This document shows, piece by piece, positions 26,008 through 33,977 of a DNA stretch of 64,000 nucleotides. The notes beneath the pieces were generated by a model. The model was not told the origin of the DNA, did not search any database, and saw nothing but the letters and a program-made list of their open reading frames with translations. The DNA is from Chloroflexota bacterium. GTDB taxonomy: Bacteria > Chloroflexota > Anaerolineae > Anaerolineales > VGOW01. The stretch spans positions 1-64,000 of the forward strand of contig VGOW01000005.1 of the NCBI GenBank assembly GCA_016875735.1, in the 5' to 3' direction. Numbering within the stretch: position 1 is the first letter of the stretch; every line of letters begins with the position of its first letter. The translations under genes were made by a program, and so were the position numbers.

Positions 26008-27540
26008 TTACCCCGGCCTCATGCGGCCGCGAGTGGTTTTGCTCACCGCCTCGAACGTGGCCGCCGCGCTGTGTTCGAGCGAAGCGATCTCATTCAACCA
26101 CAATCTGGCCGCCTCACGGTCTTTCACTTCGGCGGCATTGATGCGCACGTTGAGCACCGCCGCTCGCGCCGCCGCCAACGCAAGGCTCGCTGCCGAACCG
26201 GCGTCGCTGATCGCGTTCACATTCCCTTTTTCGGCGGCGATGGCCGTGAGGCCCAGCACGGTGGTGGCGTCGCGCGCCACCCGCAGGGGCGCCGCCGCCG
26301 CCGCGTGCATTGCTTTCTCAATGGCCTCATCGCGCGCTTCAACTTCCGCATCCGAATCCTTCGGCAGTTTGTAGGCCTTCATCACTTCGTCGAAAGCGGC
26401 GATGTCGGCGGCGACCGACGCGGTGAGATCGGCGCGCAACTTTTCGGCGGCGACGATCAACTCCTGCATCTCCGGCTCCACGTCGGCATATTTCTTTTTG
26501 CCCACCGTCACCCGCGCCACCATGGCCACGAGCGCGGCGGCCATGGCTCCCGCGTATGCGCCCGCCGCGCCGCCGCCCGGAGTCGCCGTCCCGGCGGCAA
26601 TCGAGTCGAGAAACTGGTTGGCGGCCTCCCCCGCGCCCACCGGCAAATCGGCGGCGGCCAGTTTGTTCTCGAAAATTTGATCATCCTGCAATCCGTCGAG
26701 CTGCCAATACCACTGCGCCGAGTCTACCAGCGCCGCCTGCGGAATCATCCCCACCAGCTCCGAGCGTGTGATGCTCGCGCCGTAGCGCGCGGCCTCGCGG
26801 CGGATCATTTCCGCCACGCGATGCACCGGCGTCATTCTGAAATTCGTCAGGTTCATGCTCACTTGCGCCTGCCCATCCACGAGCAGGCCCAGCGCCTTCA
26901 CATACCTCAGCCCGCCCGACGATTGGCGAATGGCGCGCGCGATCTTTTTGGCGATGCCCACATCGCTCGTGTTGAGATAAACGTTGTAAGCAATGAGAAA
27001 CGGCCTCGCGCCAATCACGGTCGCCCCGGCCTTGCCCAACTTCGATGGGCCGAAGTCGGGTTTGCGATCTGGATTATTTGCAATCTCCGTTTTCAGATCT
27101 TCGTACTGGCCCCGCCGAATGTTTTCCAGATTTTCCCGATCGGGTCGGGTCGCCGCCGACTCATACAAGTACACCGGAATCCCCAACCCACTCCCGACTC
27201 GCTCGCCCAGCCTTCGCGCAATAGCCACGCAGTCGTCCATCGAGGCGTTGCGGATCGGAATGAAAGGCGCCACATCGGTCGCGCCGATGCGCGGGTGTTC
27301 GCCCGTGTGCTGATCCAGATCGATCAACTCGGCGGCTTTGGCGATGCCCGCGTACGCGCCCGCCTCGATGGCGGCGGCGTCGCCCACAAACGTCACCACC
27401 GTGCGGTTGTGATCGTGATCGGAACTGACGTTGAGCACGCGCACGCCCTGCGCCGACCTGATGGCTTCGACAATGGCCTGCACCACTTCGGGGCGGCGGG
27501 CCTCAGAAAAGTTTGGGACGCATTCGATAATCTGTGTCAT
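26008..27540 (-). CDS. ftcD: Glutamate formimidoyltransferase / formimidoyl-THF cyclodeaminase, fused
   Basis: The 510-aa protein joins both activities, as in animals and some bacteria. Residues about 1-300 are the formimidoyltransferase (IIECVPNFSEARR at the N-terminus, HTGEHPRIGATDVAPFIP). Residues about 320-505 are the cyclodeaminase (TATPGGGAAGAYAGAMAAALVAMV). It moves the formimidoyl group from N-formimidoyl-glutamate, the hutI product, to tetrahydrofolate and releases ammonia, feeding one-carbon pools. It completes histidine degradation in this operon. Confidence 0.95.
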   Translation of the reverse strand: MTQIIECVPNFSEARRPEVVQAIVEAIRSAQGVRVLNVSSDHDHNRTVVTFVGDAAAIEAGAYAGIAKAAELIDLDQHTGEHPRIGATDVAPFIPIRNASMDDCVAIARRLGERVGSGLGIPVYLYESAATRPDRENLENIRRGQYEDLKTEIANNPDRKPDFGPSKLGKAGATVIGARPFLIAYNVYLNTSDVGIAKKIARAIRQSSGGLRYVKALGLLVDGQAQVSMNLTNFRMTPVHRVAEMIRREAARYGASITRSELVGMIPQAALVDSAQWYWQLDGLQDDQIFENKLAAADLPVGAGEAANQFLDSIAAGTATPGGGAAGAYAGAMAAALVAMVARVTVGKKKYADVEPEMQELIVAAEKLRADLTASVAADIAAFDEVMKAYKLPKDSDAEVEARDEAIEKAMHAAAAAPLRVARDATTVLGLTAIAAEKGNVNAISDAGSAASLALAAARAAVLNVRINAAEVKDREAARLWLNEIASLEHSAAATFEAVSKTTRGRMRPG

Positions 27541-27570
27541 GGGGTCGTGAGGAGAGAACGAGATGAAAGA

Positions 27571-28242
27571 TTAGAGATTGGGAGTTTGGAGTTTGTGATT
27601 TGGAGTTTTCAACGCAATGGTTTCTTTTCCGTACAGCCGGTCTTCGATTCGCCGAACGATCTGATCGAGGTGCTCATCATACAGCACGTAGTCGATGCTG
27701 TCGGTTTCCACCGTGAGCACCGGGCAGAGGGTGAAGTTGCCCGCCCAGCGATCATACAGCGCGTTGAGCCGGTCGAGATATTCAGCGGTGATGGATCGTT
27801 CGTAATCTCTGCCGCGCTGGGCAATGCGCCGCAACAGAGTCGGCACTGAGGCCCTGAGATACACCACGAGATTGGGCGGGGTGAGCAACATGCGCAGCGT
27901 TCGATACAGATCGCAATAGGTTTGCCAATCGCGATCGGTCATGTGCCCCTGATTGAAGAGGTTGCAGGCGAATATCTCGGCGTCTTCGTACACACTGCGA
28001 TCTTGTATCACCGACTTTTCGTGTTCGAGCATGGCATGGTGCTGTCGCAGACGCCGCGAGAGGAAGAAGGCCTGTGAGTGGAAACTCCAGCGGGGCATGT
28101 CATGATAAAAATCGGCGAGATAGGGATTCTCCTCGAACGCCTCGAAGAACGGATCCCAACCCAGTCTTCGCGCCGCCAATTCGGCGAAGGTGGATTTGCC
28201 CACGCCGATGTTCCCGGCAATGGCGACGAAGTATTTGGTCAT
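27571..28242 (-). CDS. Deoxynucleoside kinase
   Basis: The 223-aa kinase has the P-loop AGNIGVGKST (residues about 9-18), the substrate-contacting FEENPYLADFY, QDRSVYEDAEIF (the DRS motif) and the lid RGRDYERSI. The family phosphorylates deoxyadenosine, deoxyguanosine or other deoxynucleosides for DNA precursor salvage. The last 12 residues (KTPNHKLQTPNL) are encoded by a short intergenic-type repeat (27568-27610), so they are an acquired tail. Confidence 0.9.
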   Translation of the reverse strand: MTKYFVAIAGNIGVGKSTFAELAARRLGWDPFFEAFEENPYLADFYHDMPRWSFHSQAFFLSRRLRQHHAMLEHEKSVIQDRSVYEDAEIFACNLFNQGHMTDRDWQTYCDLYRTLRMLLTPPNLVVYLRASVPTLLRRIAQRGRDYERSITAEYLDRLNALYDRWAGNFTLCPVLTVETDSIDYVLYDEHLDQIVRRIEDRLYGKETIALKTPNHKLQTPNL

Positions 28243-28318
28243 GCACGTAGTTTAGCCCAAAGAGGGGCAATGTCAAACGACACACCCTCGCCCGCGCGTT
28301 ATGGTAGCATTGCCGCCT

Positions 28319-29230
28319 ATGAGTCAACTCTTCGCTATCTTTCTCAACGTCATCACCCCCGTGTTTTCGCTGGCGGCGCTCGGCTACTTCGCCGGGCCCA
28401 AATTGCAGCTCGACGCGCGCACCCTTTCGCGCTTTGCCTATTTCATTCTCATCCCGGCCTTCGTCTTCGACGTGATGAGCGCGGCGCAGATCGATCTCGC
28501 GCTGACGGCGCGCATGGCCCTCTCGACAATAGCCGTGCATCTCGGCTGTGCGGCGCTGGGGTTCGCCGCGGCGCGCGCGCTGAGGCGCACGGCGCAGATG
28601 ACGGCGGCCTACATGCTCATTGCCATCTTCGGCAATGTGGGCAACTTCGGCCTGCCCATCGTGCAATTTCGATTCCCCGACGAGCCGCGCGCGCTCGAAA
28701 TCTCCACCGTGTATTTCCTCGCCATCATGGTTGTGTCGTTTGTGGTAGGAGTGGCGGCGGCCAATTGGCATCGGGGCGGGAGCGTGAAGGCGGCGCTGGC
28801 GGTGATCAAAACCCCGGCCCTGCTCGTCCTGCCTCCGGCCATCGTCGTCAACGCTCTCGATTTGTCCATCCCGCCGATGGTGGGCCGCGCCGTTTCTCTG
28901 TTGGCGGCGGCGATGATCCCCACGATGATCGTGGCGCTCGGCGTGCAGCTGGCCAGCGCCGGACTGCCGCGACTCAACTCGGACATGATTCTCTCGGCGG
29001 GCATCCGGCTCCTCGGCGGGCCGTTGCTGGCGGTGGCGCTTGCTGGCCCGTTCGGCCTCGGCGGAGTCGAGCGAAGCATCGGCATCATTCAGGCCAGTAT
29101 GCCCGCGGCGGTGCTCACCTCCATCATCGCTTTCGAGAATGATCTCATTCCCGAATTTGTCACCGCTGCCGTGCTGTTCTCCACTGTCGCCAGCATTGTC
29201 ACGCTCACGATAGCGCTGGCGTTGGTGTGA
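28319..29230 (+). CDS. AEC-family (auxin efflux carrier type) transporter
   Basis: The 303-aa membrane protein has ten hydrophobic segments arranged as two inverted halves, with the family's conserved GNVGNFGLPIVQF in the first half and ALGVQLASAG in the second. Bacterial members export malate, malonate or other small organic anions. It is divergent from the deoxynucleoside kinase gene. An in-frame ATG at 28301 would add six residues; the downstream ATG gives a typical N-terminus (LFAIFLNVITPVF). Confidence 0.88.
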   Translation: MSQLFAIFLNVITPVFSLAALGYFAGPKLQLDARTLSRFAYFILIPAFVFDVMSAAQIDLALTARMALSTIAVHLGCAALGFAAARALRRTAQMTAAYMLIAIFGNVGNFGLPIVQFRFPDEPRALEISTVYFLAIMVVSFVVGVAAANWHRGGSVKAALAVIKTPALLVLPPAIVVNALDLSIPPMVGRAVSLLAAAMIPTMIVALGVQLASAGLPRLNSDMILSAGIRLLGGPLLAVALAGPFGLGGVERSIGIIQASMPAAVLTSIIAFENDLIPEFVTAAVLFSTVASIVTLTIALALV

Positions 29231-29233
29231 GAA

Positions 29234-30400
29234 TCAGGCCAGCGCCTCTTTCATGCGCTCCAATGCTTCCAGCAGTCGCGAACGCGGACAGCCGAAGTTG
29301 AGACGCACAAAACCGTCGCCGCCGGGCCCGAAAGTTTTGCCATCGTTGAACGCGACTTTTGCTTTCTCCAAAAAGAATGTGTGGGGGTCGCCGTCGATCC
29401 CGGCGTGGCGGCAATCGAGCCAAGCGAGGAAGGTGGCTTCGGGGACGGTGGTTTGGATGTCCGGTAGTTGGGTGGTTAAGCATTCAACGAGGGTGTCGCG
29501 ATTCTCTTTGAGGTATTGACGGAGCGATGCGAGCCATTCATCGGTGTCGGGATCATCGCGGAAGGCGGCGAGGGCGGCGGCGAGGCCCAGGCTGTTGATC
29601 CACGGGATGTCGTCTTCGGTGGCGGCGAGGATCGTCGCCCGCGTTTTGGGATTGGGGGCGATGACGAATCCGCAAGCCAGCCCGGCGGTGTTGAATGTTT
29701 TGCTTGGCGCGACGAGGGTGATGGTTTGGCTGGCGATTTCGGGCGCGATGGCGGCCAGCGGGATGTGCGCCGATCCGTCGAGGATCAACTCGGAGTGAAT
29801 CTCGTCGGCGCAGATGATGACGTTGCGCCGCAGGCAAATCTCGGCCAGGCGAGTCAGTTGATCGCGGGAGAAGACGAAGCCGCCGGGGTTGTGCGGGTTG
29901 CAGAGGAAATAGAGTTTGGCGCTCGGCGCGATGGCCTTCTCGAAAGCGTCGAAATCAATTTCGTAGTGAAAGGTGGGGCCGTCGGAGACGAGGGTGAGCG
30001 GGGTGGTTTGTAGCGCCCGCTGGTTGCGAACGGGCGCGGAAAGGAAGGGCGGATAGATGGGCGTGTGGGTGAGCACGCCATCGCCGGGCTGGCCGATAGC
30101 GCGGCACACGGCGTTCATGGCGCGGACGAGGCCGGGCAGGGGGGTGATCTGATCGGGCGTGACGCGCCAGCGATACAGCCGCCACATTCGTTCGCACACC
30201 ACTTCGAGGTGTTCGGCGGAGGGCTGTTCGTAGCCGAAGATGCCGTGCTCCACTTTGGCGCGCAGGGCTTCGAGGACCGCGCGGGGCGAGGCGAAGTCCA
30301 TGTCGGCGAGCCACATCGGCAGAGCGTCGAGGGGGTATTTATTCCATTTGTAGCTGTTGCTCGGGCGGCGGTCGATGAGTTGATCGAAGTCGTAGGGCAT
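29234..30400 (-). CDS. PatB/MalY-type cystathionine beta-lyase (aminotransferase class I fold)
   Basis: The 388-aa PLP enzyme has MPYDFDQLIDRRPSNSYKW (PatB N-terminus), PLPGLVRAMNAV, NPHNPGGFVFSRDQL and the Lys-containing SKTFNTAGL. PatB/MalY enzymes break C-S bonds of cystathionine or cysteine conjugates. The gene's 3' end meets that of the AEC transporter and its start lies 8 nt after the first MttB-type gene, so it may be transcribed with the methyltransferase island. Confidence 0.9.
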   Translation of the reverse strand: MPYDFDQLIDRRPSNSYKWNKYPLDALPMWLADMDFASPRAVLEALRAKVEHGIFGYEQPSAEHLEVVCERMWRLYRWRVTPDQITPLPGLVRAMNAVCRAIGQPGDGVLTHTPIYPPFLSAPVRNQRALQTTPLTLVSDGPTFHYEIDFDAFEKAIAPSAKLYFLCNPHNPGGFVFSRDQLTRLAEICLRRNVIICADEIHSELILDGSAHIPLAAIAPEIASQTITLVAPSKTFNTAGLACGFVIAPNPKTRATILAATEDDIPWINSLGLAAALAAFRDDPDTDEWLASLRQYLKENRDTLVECLTTQLPDIQTTVPEATFLAWLDCRHAGIDGDPHTFFLEKAKVAFNDGKTFGPGGDGFVRLNFGCPRSRLLEALERMKEALA

Positions 30401-30408
30401 GGTTCGGA

Positions 30409-31950
30409 TCAATCGTAAAGATTCTTCCCCTCCAATTCCTTCTCGCGCTTTTGGACGAAGCCGGCGAGGGCTTGTTGGAGTGCCGCATCGAGCGGCGGCG
30501 GCTCGTAATGGGCGAGCATGTCCTTCCAAATTTGGTTGGCGCGTTTGGCCGCGTCCCACCCACCGGCGGCGGCCCACGTTTCGTATCCGAGTCGGTCGGC
30601 CAGCGCGGATTGATGGAATTCGGTGGCGAAGCGGGCCTGCGTGTGCGGCGTGCCGAAGTGATGGCCGCCGGGGCCGACTTCGTTGATCATGTCGAGGGCC
30701 AGCGTGTCGTCGTTGATCTCGAAGCCGCCGAAGAAGCGAATGAACATGGCCATGTTCTCGGCGTCGATGATCCATTTCTCGAACGAGGCGGTGAGGCCGC
30801 CCTCGAGCCAGCCGACCGAATGCAAAACAATGTGCGCGCCGGCCAGCATCACCGGCCACGCCGACCACAGAGATTCATAGGCCGCTTGCGCGTCGGGAAC
30901 TTTGGCCGTGTTGAGACTGCCGCTCCCGCGAAACGGAATGCGGTAGCGGCGGGCGAGCTGCGCGCCGACGAGCGTGGCCCACGCCGCTTCGGGCGTGCCG
31001 AAGGCCGGAGCGCCGCTCTTCATATCGGTGGAGGTGGTGAAGTTACCGTACATCACCGGAGCGCCGGGCCGGACGATTTGGGTGAGGGCGATGCCCGCCA
31101 GCGCTTCGGCGTTTTGCTGGGTTAGCGCTCCGGCAATGGTGATCGGCCCCATCGCTCCGGCGGAGATGAACGGCGTGACGATGACGATTTGACCGGCGCG
31201 GGCGTAACTGATGAGGCCGCCGGCCATGCGATCATCGTACCGGAGCGGGCTGCTGCAATTAATGACGCCGCCCAGCACGGGGTCGCCGCCGATGTCGCCG
31301 AAGACCATCTTCGCCATCTCGAAGCAATCCTGCGGGATGATGCGGCCATGCAGGGCTTCCATGATCGGCTTGTCGGTGTAGAGGAAATTGGCGCGCAGTC
31401 GGCGCAAGTGGCGGATGGATGACGGCGTGTCTTGCAACGCCACCATCTCGCCGCCATTGATGTGAATCACGTTGCACATCTGCCCCAACTTGCAGAAGTT
31501 CTCGTAATCTTGTGTTGTGCCGCGCCGCCGCCCGCGATCCAGATCCGAAGCGTAAGCCATGCCGACGTTGGGGGCCAGCGCGATGCGGTTGCTTCCGATG
31601 CGCACGTTGCGCTCCGGGTTGCGCGCCCGCCAGGTGAATTCGGCGGGGGCTTGGGCGACGGTTTCCATCAGCAGACCGCGATCAATCCACACCATCTGCG
31701 AGGCGTGATCAACTTTCGCTCCGGCCTTTTCGTACAGACTCAGAGCCTCCGCATCCATCACGCACAGGCCCACTTCCTCCAGCAATCGCAGAGACGACTC
31801 GTGTATCTTTTCGATCCCCTCCGGCGGGATGATTTCGAGCGGCGGGAATGGGTTGCGTAATTCCTTGAACGGAATTTTAGCCAGCGGAATCTCCGCTCGC
31901 CGCTCGCGCCGCGCGGCGTGTCGGCTCGTTCTATCGGGTGTCGTTCCCAT
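30409..31950 (-). CDS. Trimethylamine methyltransferase (MttB) family protein, no pyrrolysine
   Basis: The 513-aa TIM-barrel protein belongs to the MttB superfamily. Signatures include GPITIAGALTQQNAEALAGI, VMYGNFTTSTDMKSGAPAFG and the C-terminal EVGPGGHHFGTPHT. No in-frame UAG interrupts it, so it is a non-pyrrolysine homologue. Characterised relatives (for example MtgB) demethylate glycine betaine or other quaternary amines onto a corrinoid protein. The substrate here is unknown, and no corrinoid protein gene is in the window. The start follows a palindromic repeat. Confidence 0.9.
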   Translation of the reverse strand: MGTTPDRTSRHAARRERRAEIPLAKIPFKELRNPFPPLEIIPPEGIEKIHESSLRLLEEVGLCVMDAEALSLYEKAGAKVDHASQMVWIDRGLLMETVAQAPAEFTWRARNPERNVRIGSNRIALAPNVGMAYASDLDRGRRRGTTQDYENFCKLGQMCNVIHINGGEMVALQDTPSSIRHLRRLRANFLYTDKPIMEALHGRIIPQDCFEMAKMVFGDIGGDPVLGGVINCSSPLRYDDRMAGGLISYARAGQIVIVTPFISAGAMGPITIAGALTQQNAEALAGIALTQIVRPGAPVMYGNFTTSTDMKSGAPAFGTPEAAWATLVGAQLARRYRIPFRGSGSLNTAKVPDAQAAYESLWSAWPVMLAGAHIVLHSVGWLEGGLTASFEKWIIDAENMAMFIRFFGGFEINDDTLALDMINEVGPGGHHFGTPHTQARFATEFHQSALADRLGYETWAAAGGWDAAKRANQIWKDMLAHYEPPPLDAALQQALAGFVQKREKELEGKNLYD

Positions 31951-31951
31951 G

Positions 31952-32038
31952 ATTCAACACCAAGACGCCAAGACACAAGGACACAAAGAGGTTTACTTTA
32001 CTTTGTGTCTTCGCGCCTTTGAGTCTTCGTGATCAACC
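31952..32038. repeat. Dispersed palindromic repeat, AGACACAAAG family
   Basis: ACACCAAGACGCCAAGACACAAGGACACAAAG is followed by an arm containing CTTTGTGTCTTCGCGCCTTTGAGTCTTCGTG. It covers the gap before the MttB gene and extends 41 nt into the 3' end of the EamA transporter gene, encoding that protein's last residues. Confidence 0.7.
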
Positions 32039-32945
32039 TCCTCCAGCCCACGCGCCCCAGCCGGTTCACGGCCAACACGGCGCTGATTAAGATGAGCGCA
32101 CCGCCCGCCCACTGTGTGAGCGTCAGCCGCTCGCTCAAAAACAGCATTGACCAGATCACGGTGAGCAATGTTTCCAGCGGCGCAAGCAGACTCACCTGCG
32201 CCCCGCCGATGCGAGCAATGGCGGTGAACAAAAGCAGGCGGGCCAGATACGTGGTGACGACAACCAGCGCGATGATCAGCGCCCAGCCGTTCAATCCGGG
32301 ATCGTGCCACTCGGCCCCCGTCGCAAACCAATAGCCCGCCGTCACCACAGCCATTGTGACCACCATGTACAGCGTGGCCGCGCGCGAGTCGTAGTGATTC
32401 AAATGCCATTGTGTGATCACAATCTGCAAGGGCACGGCGAGGAGCGACACGGCCACCAGCGCCGCGCCGATAAGATTCACCTGCCCGCCGGGGCCGATGA
32501 GCAAATACACGCCGCCCAGCCCCAGCGCCAGCCGCGCCGCGTGGCGATACGTGAACCTCTCGCCGCGCAGAGCCAGCATCGCTAATGTGAACAACGGGCT
32601 GAGCGACCAGATCATCGAAGCGATGGAGCTGTTGATGAACGTGAGCGACCAGAAGTAGGACAACATGCCCACGCCGTTTGCCAGCCCGGCCAGCGCACAC
32701 CACAGCAGGCCTTTGCGATCCATGCGCAGCTGCGCCGGTTCGCCGATCAACAGCGTGACGAACAACATGACCGCCGTGATCGACAGTCTCAGCACCAACA
32801 CCGTGCTGGGGTTGAGGCCGATGAGCACCGCCGCGCGAACCAGCGGCGTGGCAAAACTGAAGCACAGCGTGGAGACAAAGGCAACAATCCAGCCGACGCG
32901 AACGCGAGAGGAGGTTGTCGGCGCAACGGCGGCCGATGGGGTCAT
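31998..32945 (-). CDS. EamA/DMT-family transporter
   Basis: The 315-aa protein has ten membrane helices in two EamA units (for example SYFWSLTFINSSIASMIWSL in the first and LLAPLETLLTVIWSMLFLSE in the second). DMT proteins export or import amino acids, amines or metabolites; the location suggests an amine or methylated substrate. The final residues (ITKTQRREDTK) are encoded inside the dispersed repeat, indicating that the repeat replaced the original C-terminus. Confidence 0.85.
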   Translation of the reverse strand: MTPSAAVAPTTSSRVRVGWIVAFVSTLCFSFATPLVRAAVLIGLNPSTVLVLRLSITAVMLFVTLLIGEPAQLRMDRKGLLWCALAGLANGVGMLSYFWSLTFINSSIASMIWSLSPLFTLAMLALRGERFTYRHAARLALGLGGVYLLIGPGGQVNLIGAALVAVSLLAVPLQIVITQWHLNHYDSRAATLYMVVTMAVVTAGYWFATGAEWHDPGLNGWALIIALVVVTTYLARLLLFTAIARIGGAQVSLLAPLETLLTVIWSMLFLSERLTLTQWAGGALILISAVLAVNRLGRVGWRRLITKTQRREDTK

Positions 32946-33814
32946 GCCCGCTTTACCTTTGAGCCCTCGTTGTCGGTGATCGCCGCCGTCACCGCGCCCG
33001 CGCCGTGCCCCATTCGCGCGCGCATCTTCGTGCGCAGGTCATAACTTGGCTTTCCGCCTTTCACCAGCGCCCACACGGCCAGCCCGCCCATACTCTGCCC
33101 GCAGGCCAACGCGCCCGCCTCGCGCATCACTGCCATCATCGCCTGCGCCTCATCCGATACGCGAGCCGAAGCCTGCAACTGCATTAGCTCATTCGCAAAC
33201 GCGCCAATATCGTCGCTCACTATCGCCGCCCACAACGGCTCGATGTCGCGCGTTGCTTCGGCGTTCACCAGAGCCAGCCGCCGATCCTTTTCTAAAAATT
33301 GCGGCGTATCCTTTGGGGCGTGCGGCGTGTGGATGACGAACACCCATGTATGTTTGTCATCGTGCTTCAATTCGTGACGCCGGATCAAACTCCCGTCCGT
33401 TCCAGCCACAAGCACGCCGCCTCTGCCGTGACTCCACGCTTCGAGCGCCCACTCCGATCCCAACCCGATCTCCTCGCCGAGACCGTGCGGGTCTTCAAGA
33501 CCCGCAAGGCCTCGCAAACCCTTCGCCACGCTCAACCCCATCATCGCCTCACCGCCCAACCCCATGTGCGCCGGGATCGCCAACTCGATCTCGATCTCGC
33601 CCTGCGGCGCCAAGCCATGATGCTCGAACCATCGGAGCGCCTGCTCGCGGGCAATGTTGGCTCGCCCGCCGGTCACGCTCAACTCGTCGCGCGGCCTCAC
33701 ACTCATTTGAATGGGCGGATACTGAAGCGTGATGCCCAGCAGAGCCGGTTTGCCCTCGGCCATCACAAGGCCGAGAGGAAGACAGCATGGGGAAGTGATC
33801 TCGATAGACATCAT
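32942..33814 (-). CDS. GHMP-superfamily protein resembling beta-RFAP synthase
   Basis: The 290-aa protein begins IEITSPCCLPLGL and has a GHMP nucleotide-loop-like PAHMGLGGEA at 81-90. Its ending GQSMGGLAVWALVKG resembles archaeal and methylotroph beta-ribofuranosylaminobenzene 5'-phosphate synthase, the first committed step of methanopterin synthesis. GHMP members that are kinases also occur, so the role is unproven. The stop overlaps the EamA start (ATGA). A TATAAT lies 31 nt upstream. Confidence 0.6.
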   Translation of the reverse strand: MMSIEITSPCCLPLGLVMAEGKPALLGITLQYPPIQMSVRPRDELSVTGGRANIAREQALRWFEHHGLAPQGEIEIELAIPAHMGLGGEAMMGLSVAKGLRGLAGLEDPHGLGEEIGLGSEWALEAWSHGRGGVLVAGTDGSLIRRHELKHDDKHTWVFVIHTPHAPKDTPQFLEKDRRLALVNAEATRDIEPLWAAIVSDDIGAFANELMQLQASARVSDEAQAMMAVMREAGALACGQSMGGLAVWALVKGGKPSYDLRTKMRARMGHGAGAVTAAITDNEGSKVKRA

Positions 33815-33844
33815 TGTAAGCCACGAATTGCGCGAATTTCTCGA

Positions 33845-33850
33845 ATTATA
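33845..33850 (-). promoter_or_regulatory. -10 box (TATAAT) of the GHMP-EamA-mttB operon
   Basis: Minus-strand CTATAATTC lies 31 nt upstream of the GHMP start. The box sits in an AT-rich repeat of GAATT units (CGAATTTCTCGAATTATAGCGAATT). Confidence 0.5.
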
Positions 33851-33876
33851 GCGAATTGCAGTTGGGGCGATGGGCA

Positions 33877-33909
33877 AGACCGACGCGGTTTCCGAAACCG
33901 CGTCGGTCT
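33877..33909. terminator. Perfect 15-bp hairpin after the second mttB gene
   Basis: AGACCGACGCGGTTT is followed by a 3-nt CCG loop and its exact reverse complement. It lies 69 nt beyond the stop of the minus-strand mttB-type gene, so it may terminate or stabilise that transcript. No U-run follows on that strand, so classification is tentative. Confidence 0.55.
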
Positions 33910-33977
33910 AAAAACCATCAGTTGGATGAAAATGATCAGCGTTCATCTTCTTTTTCAGCGTCATCTGCGCTCCGCGC

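Noticed and set aside
25333-27849. 838-codon plus-strand frame across ftcD
   Set aside because: It crosses several real minus-strand genes (nitroreductase, ftcD, kinase). Its composition (Arg/His-rich) is that of an antisense shadow in GC-rich DNA.
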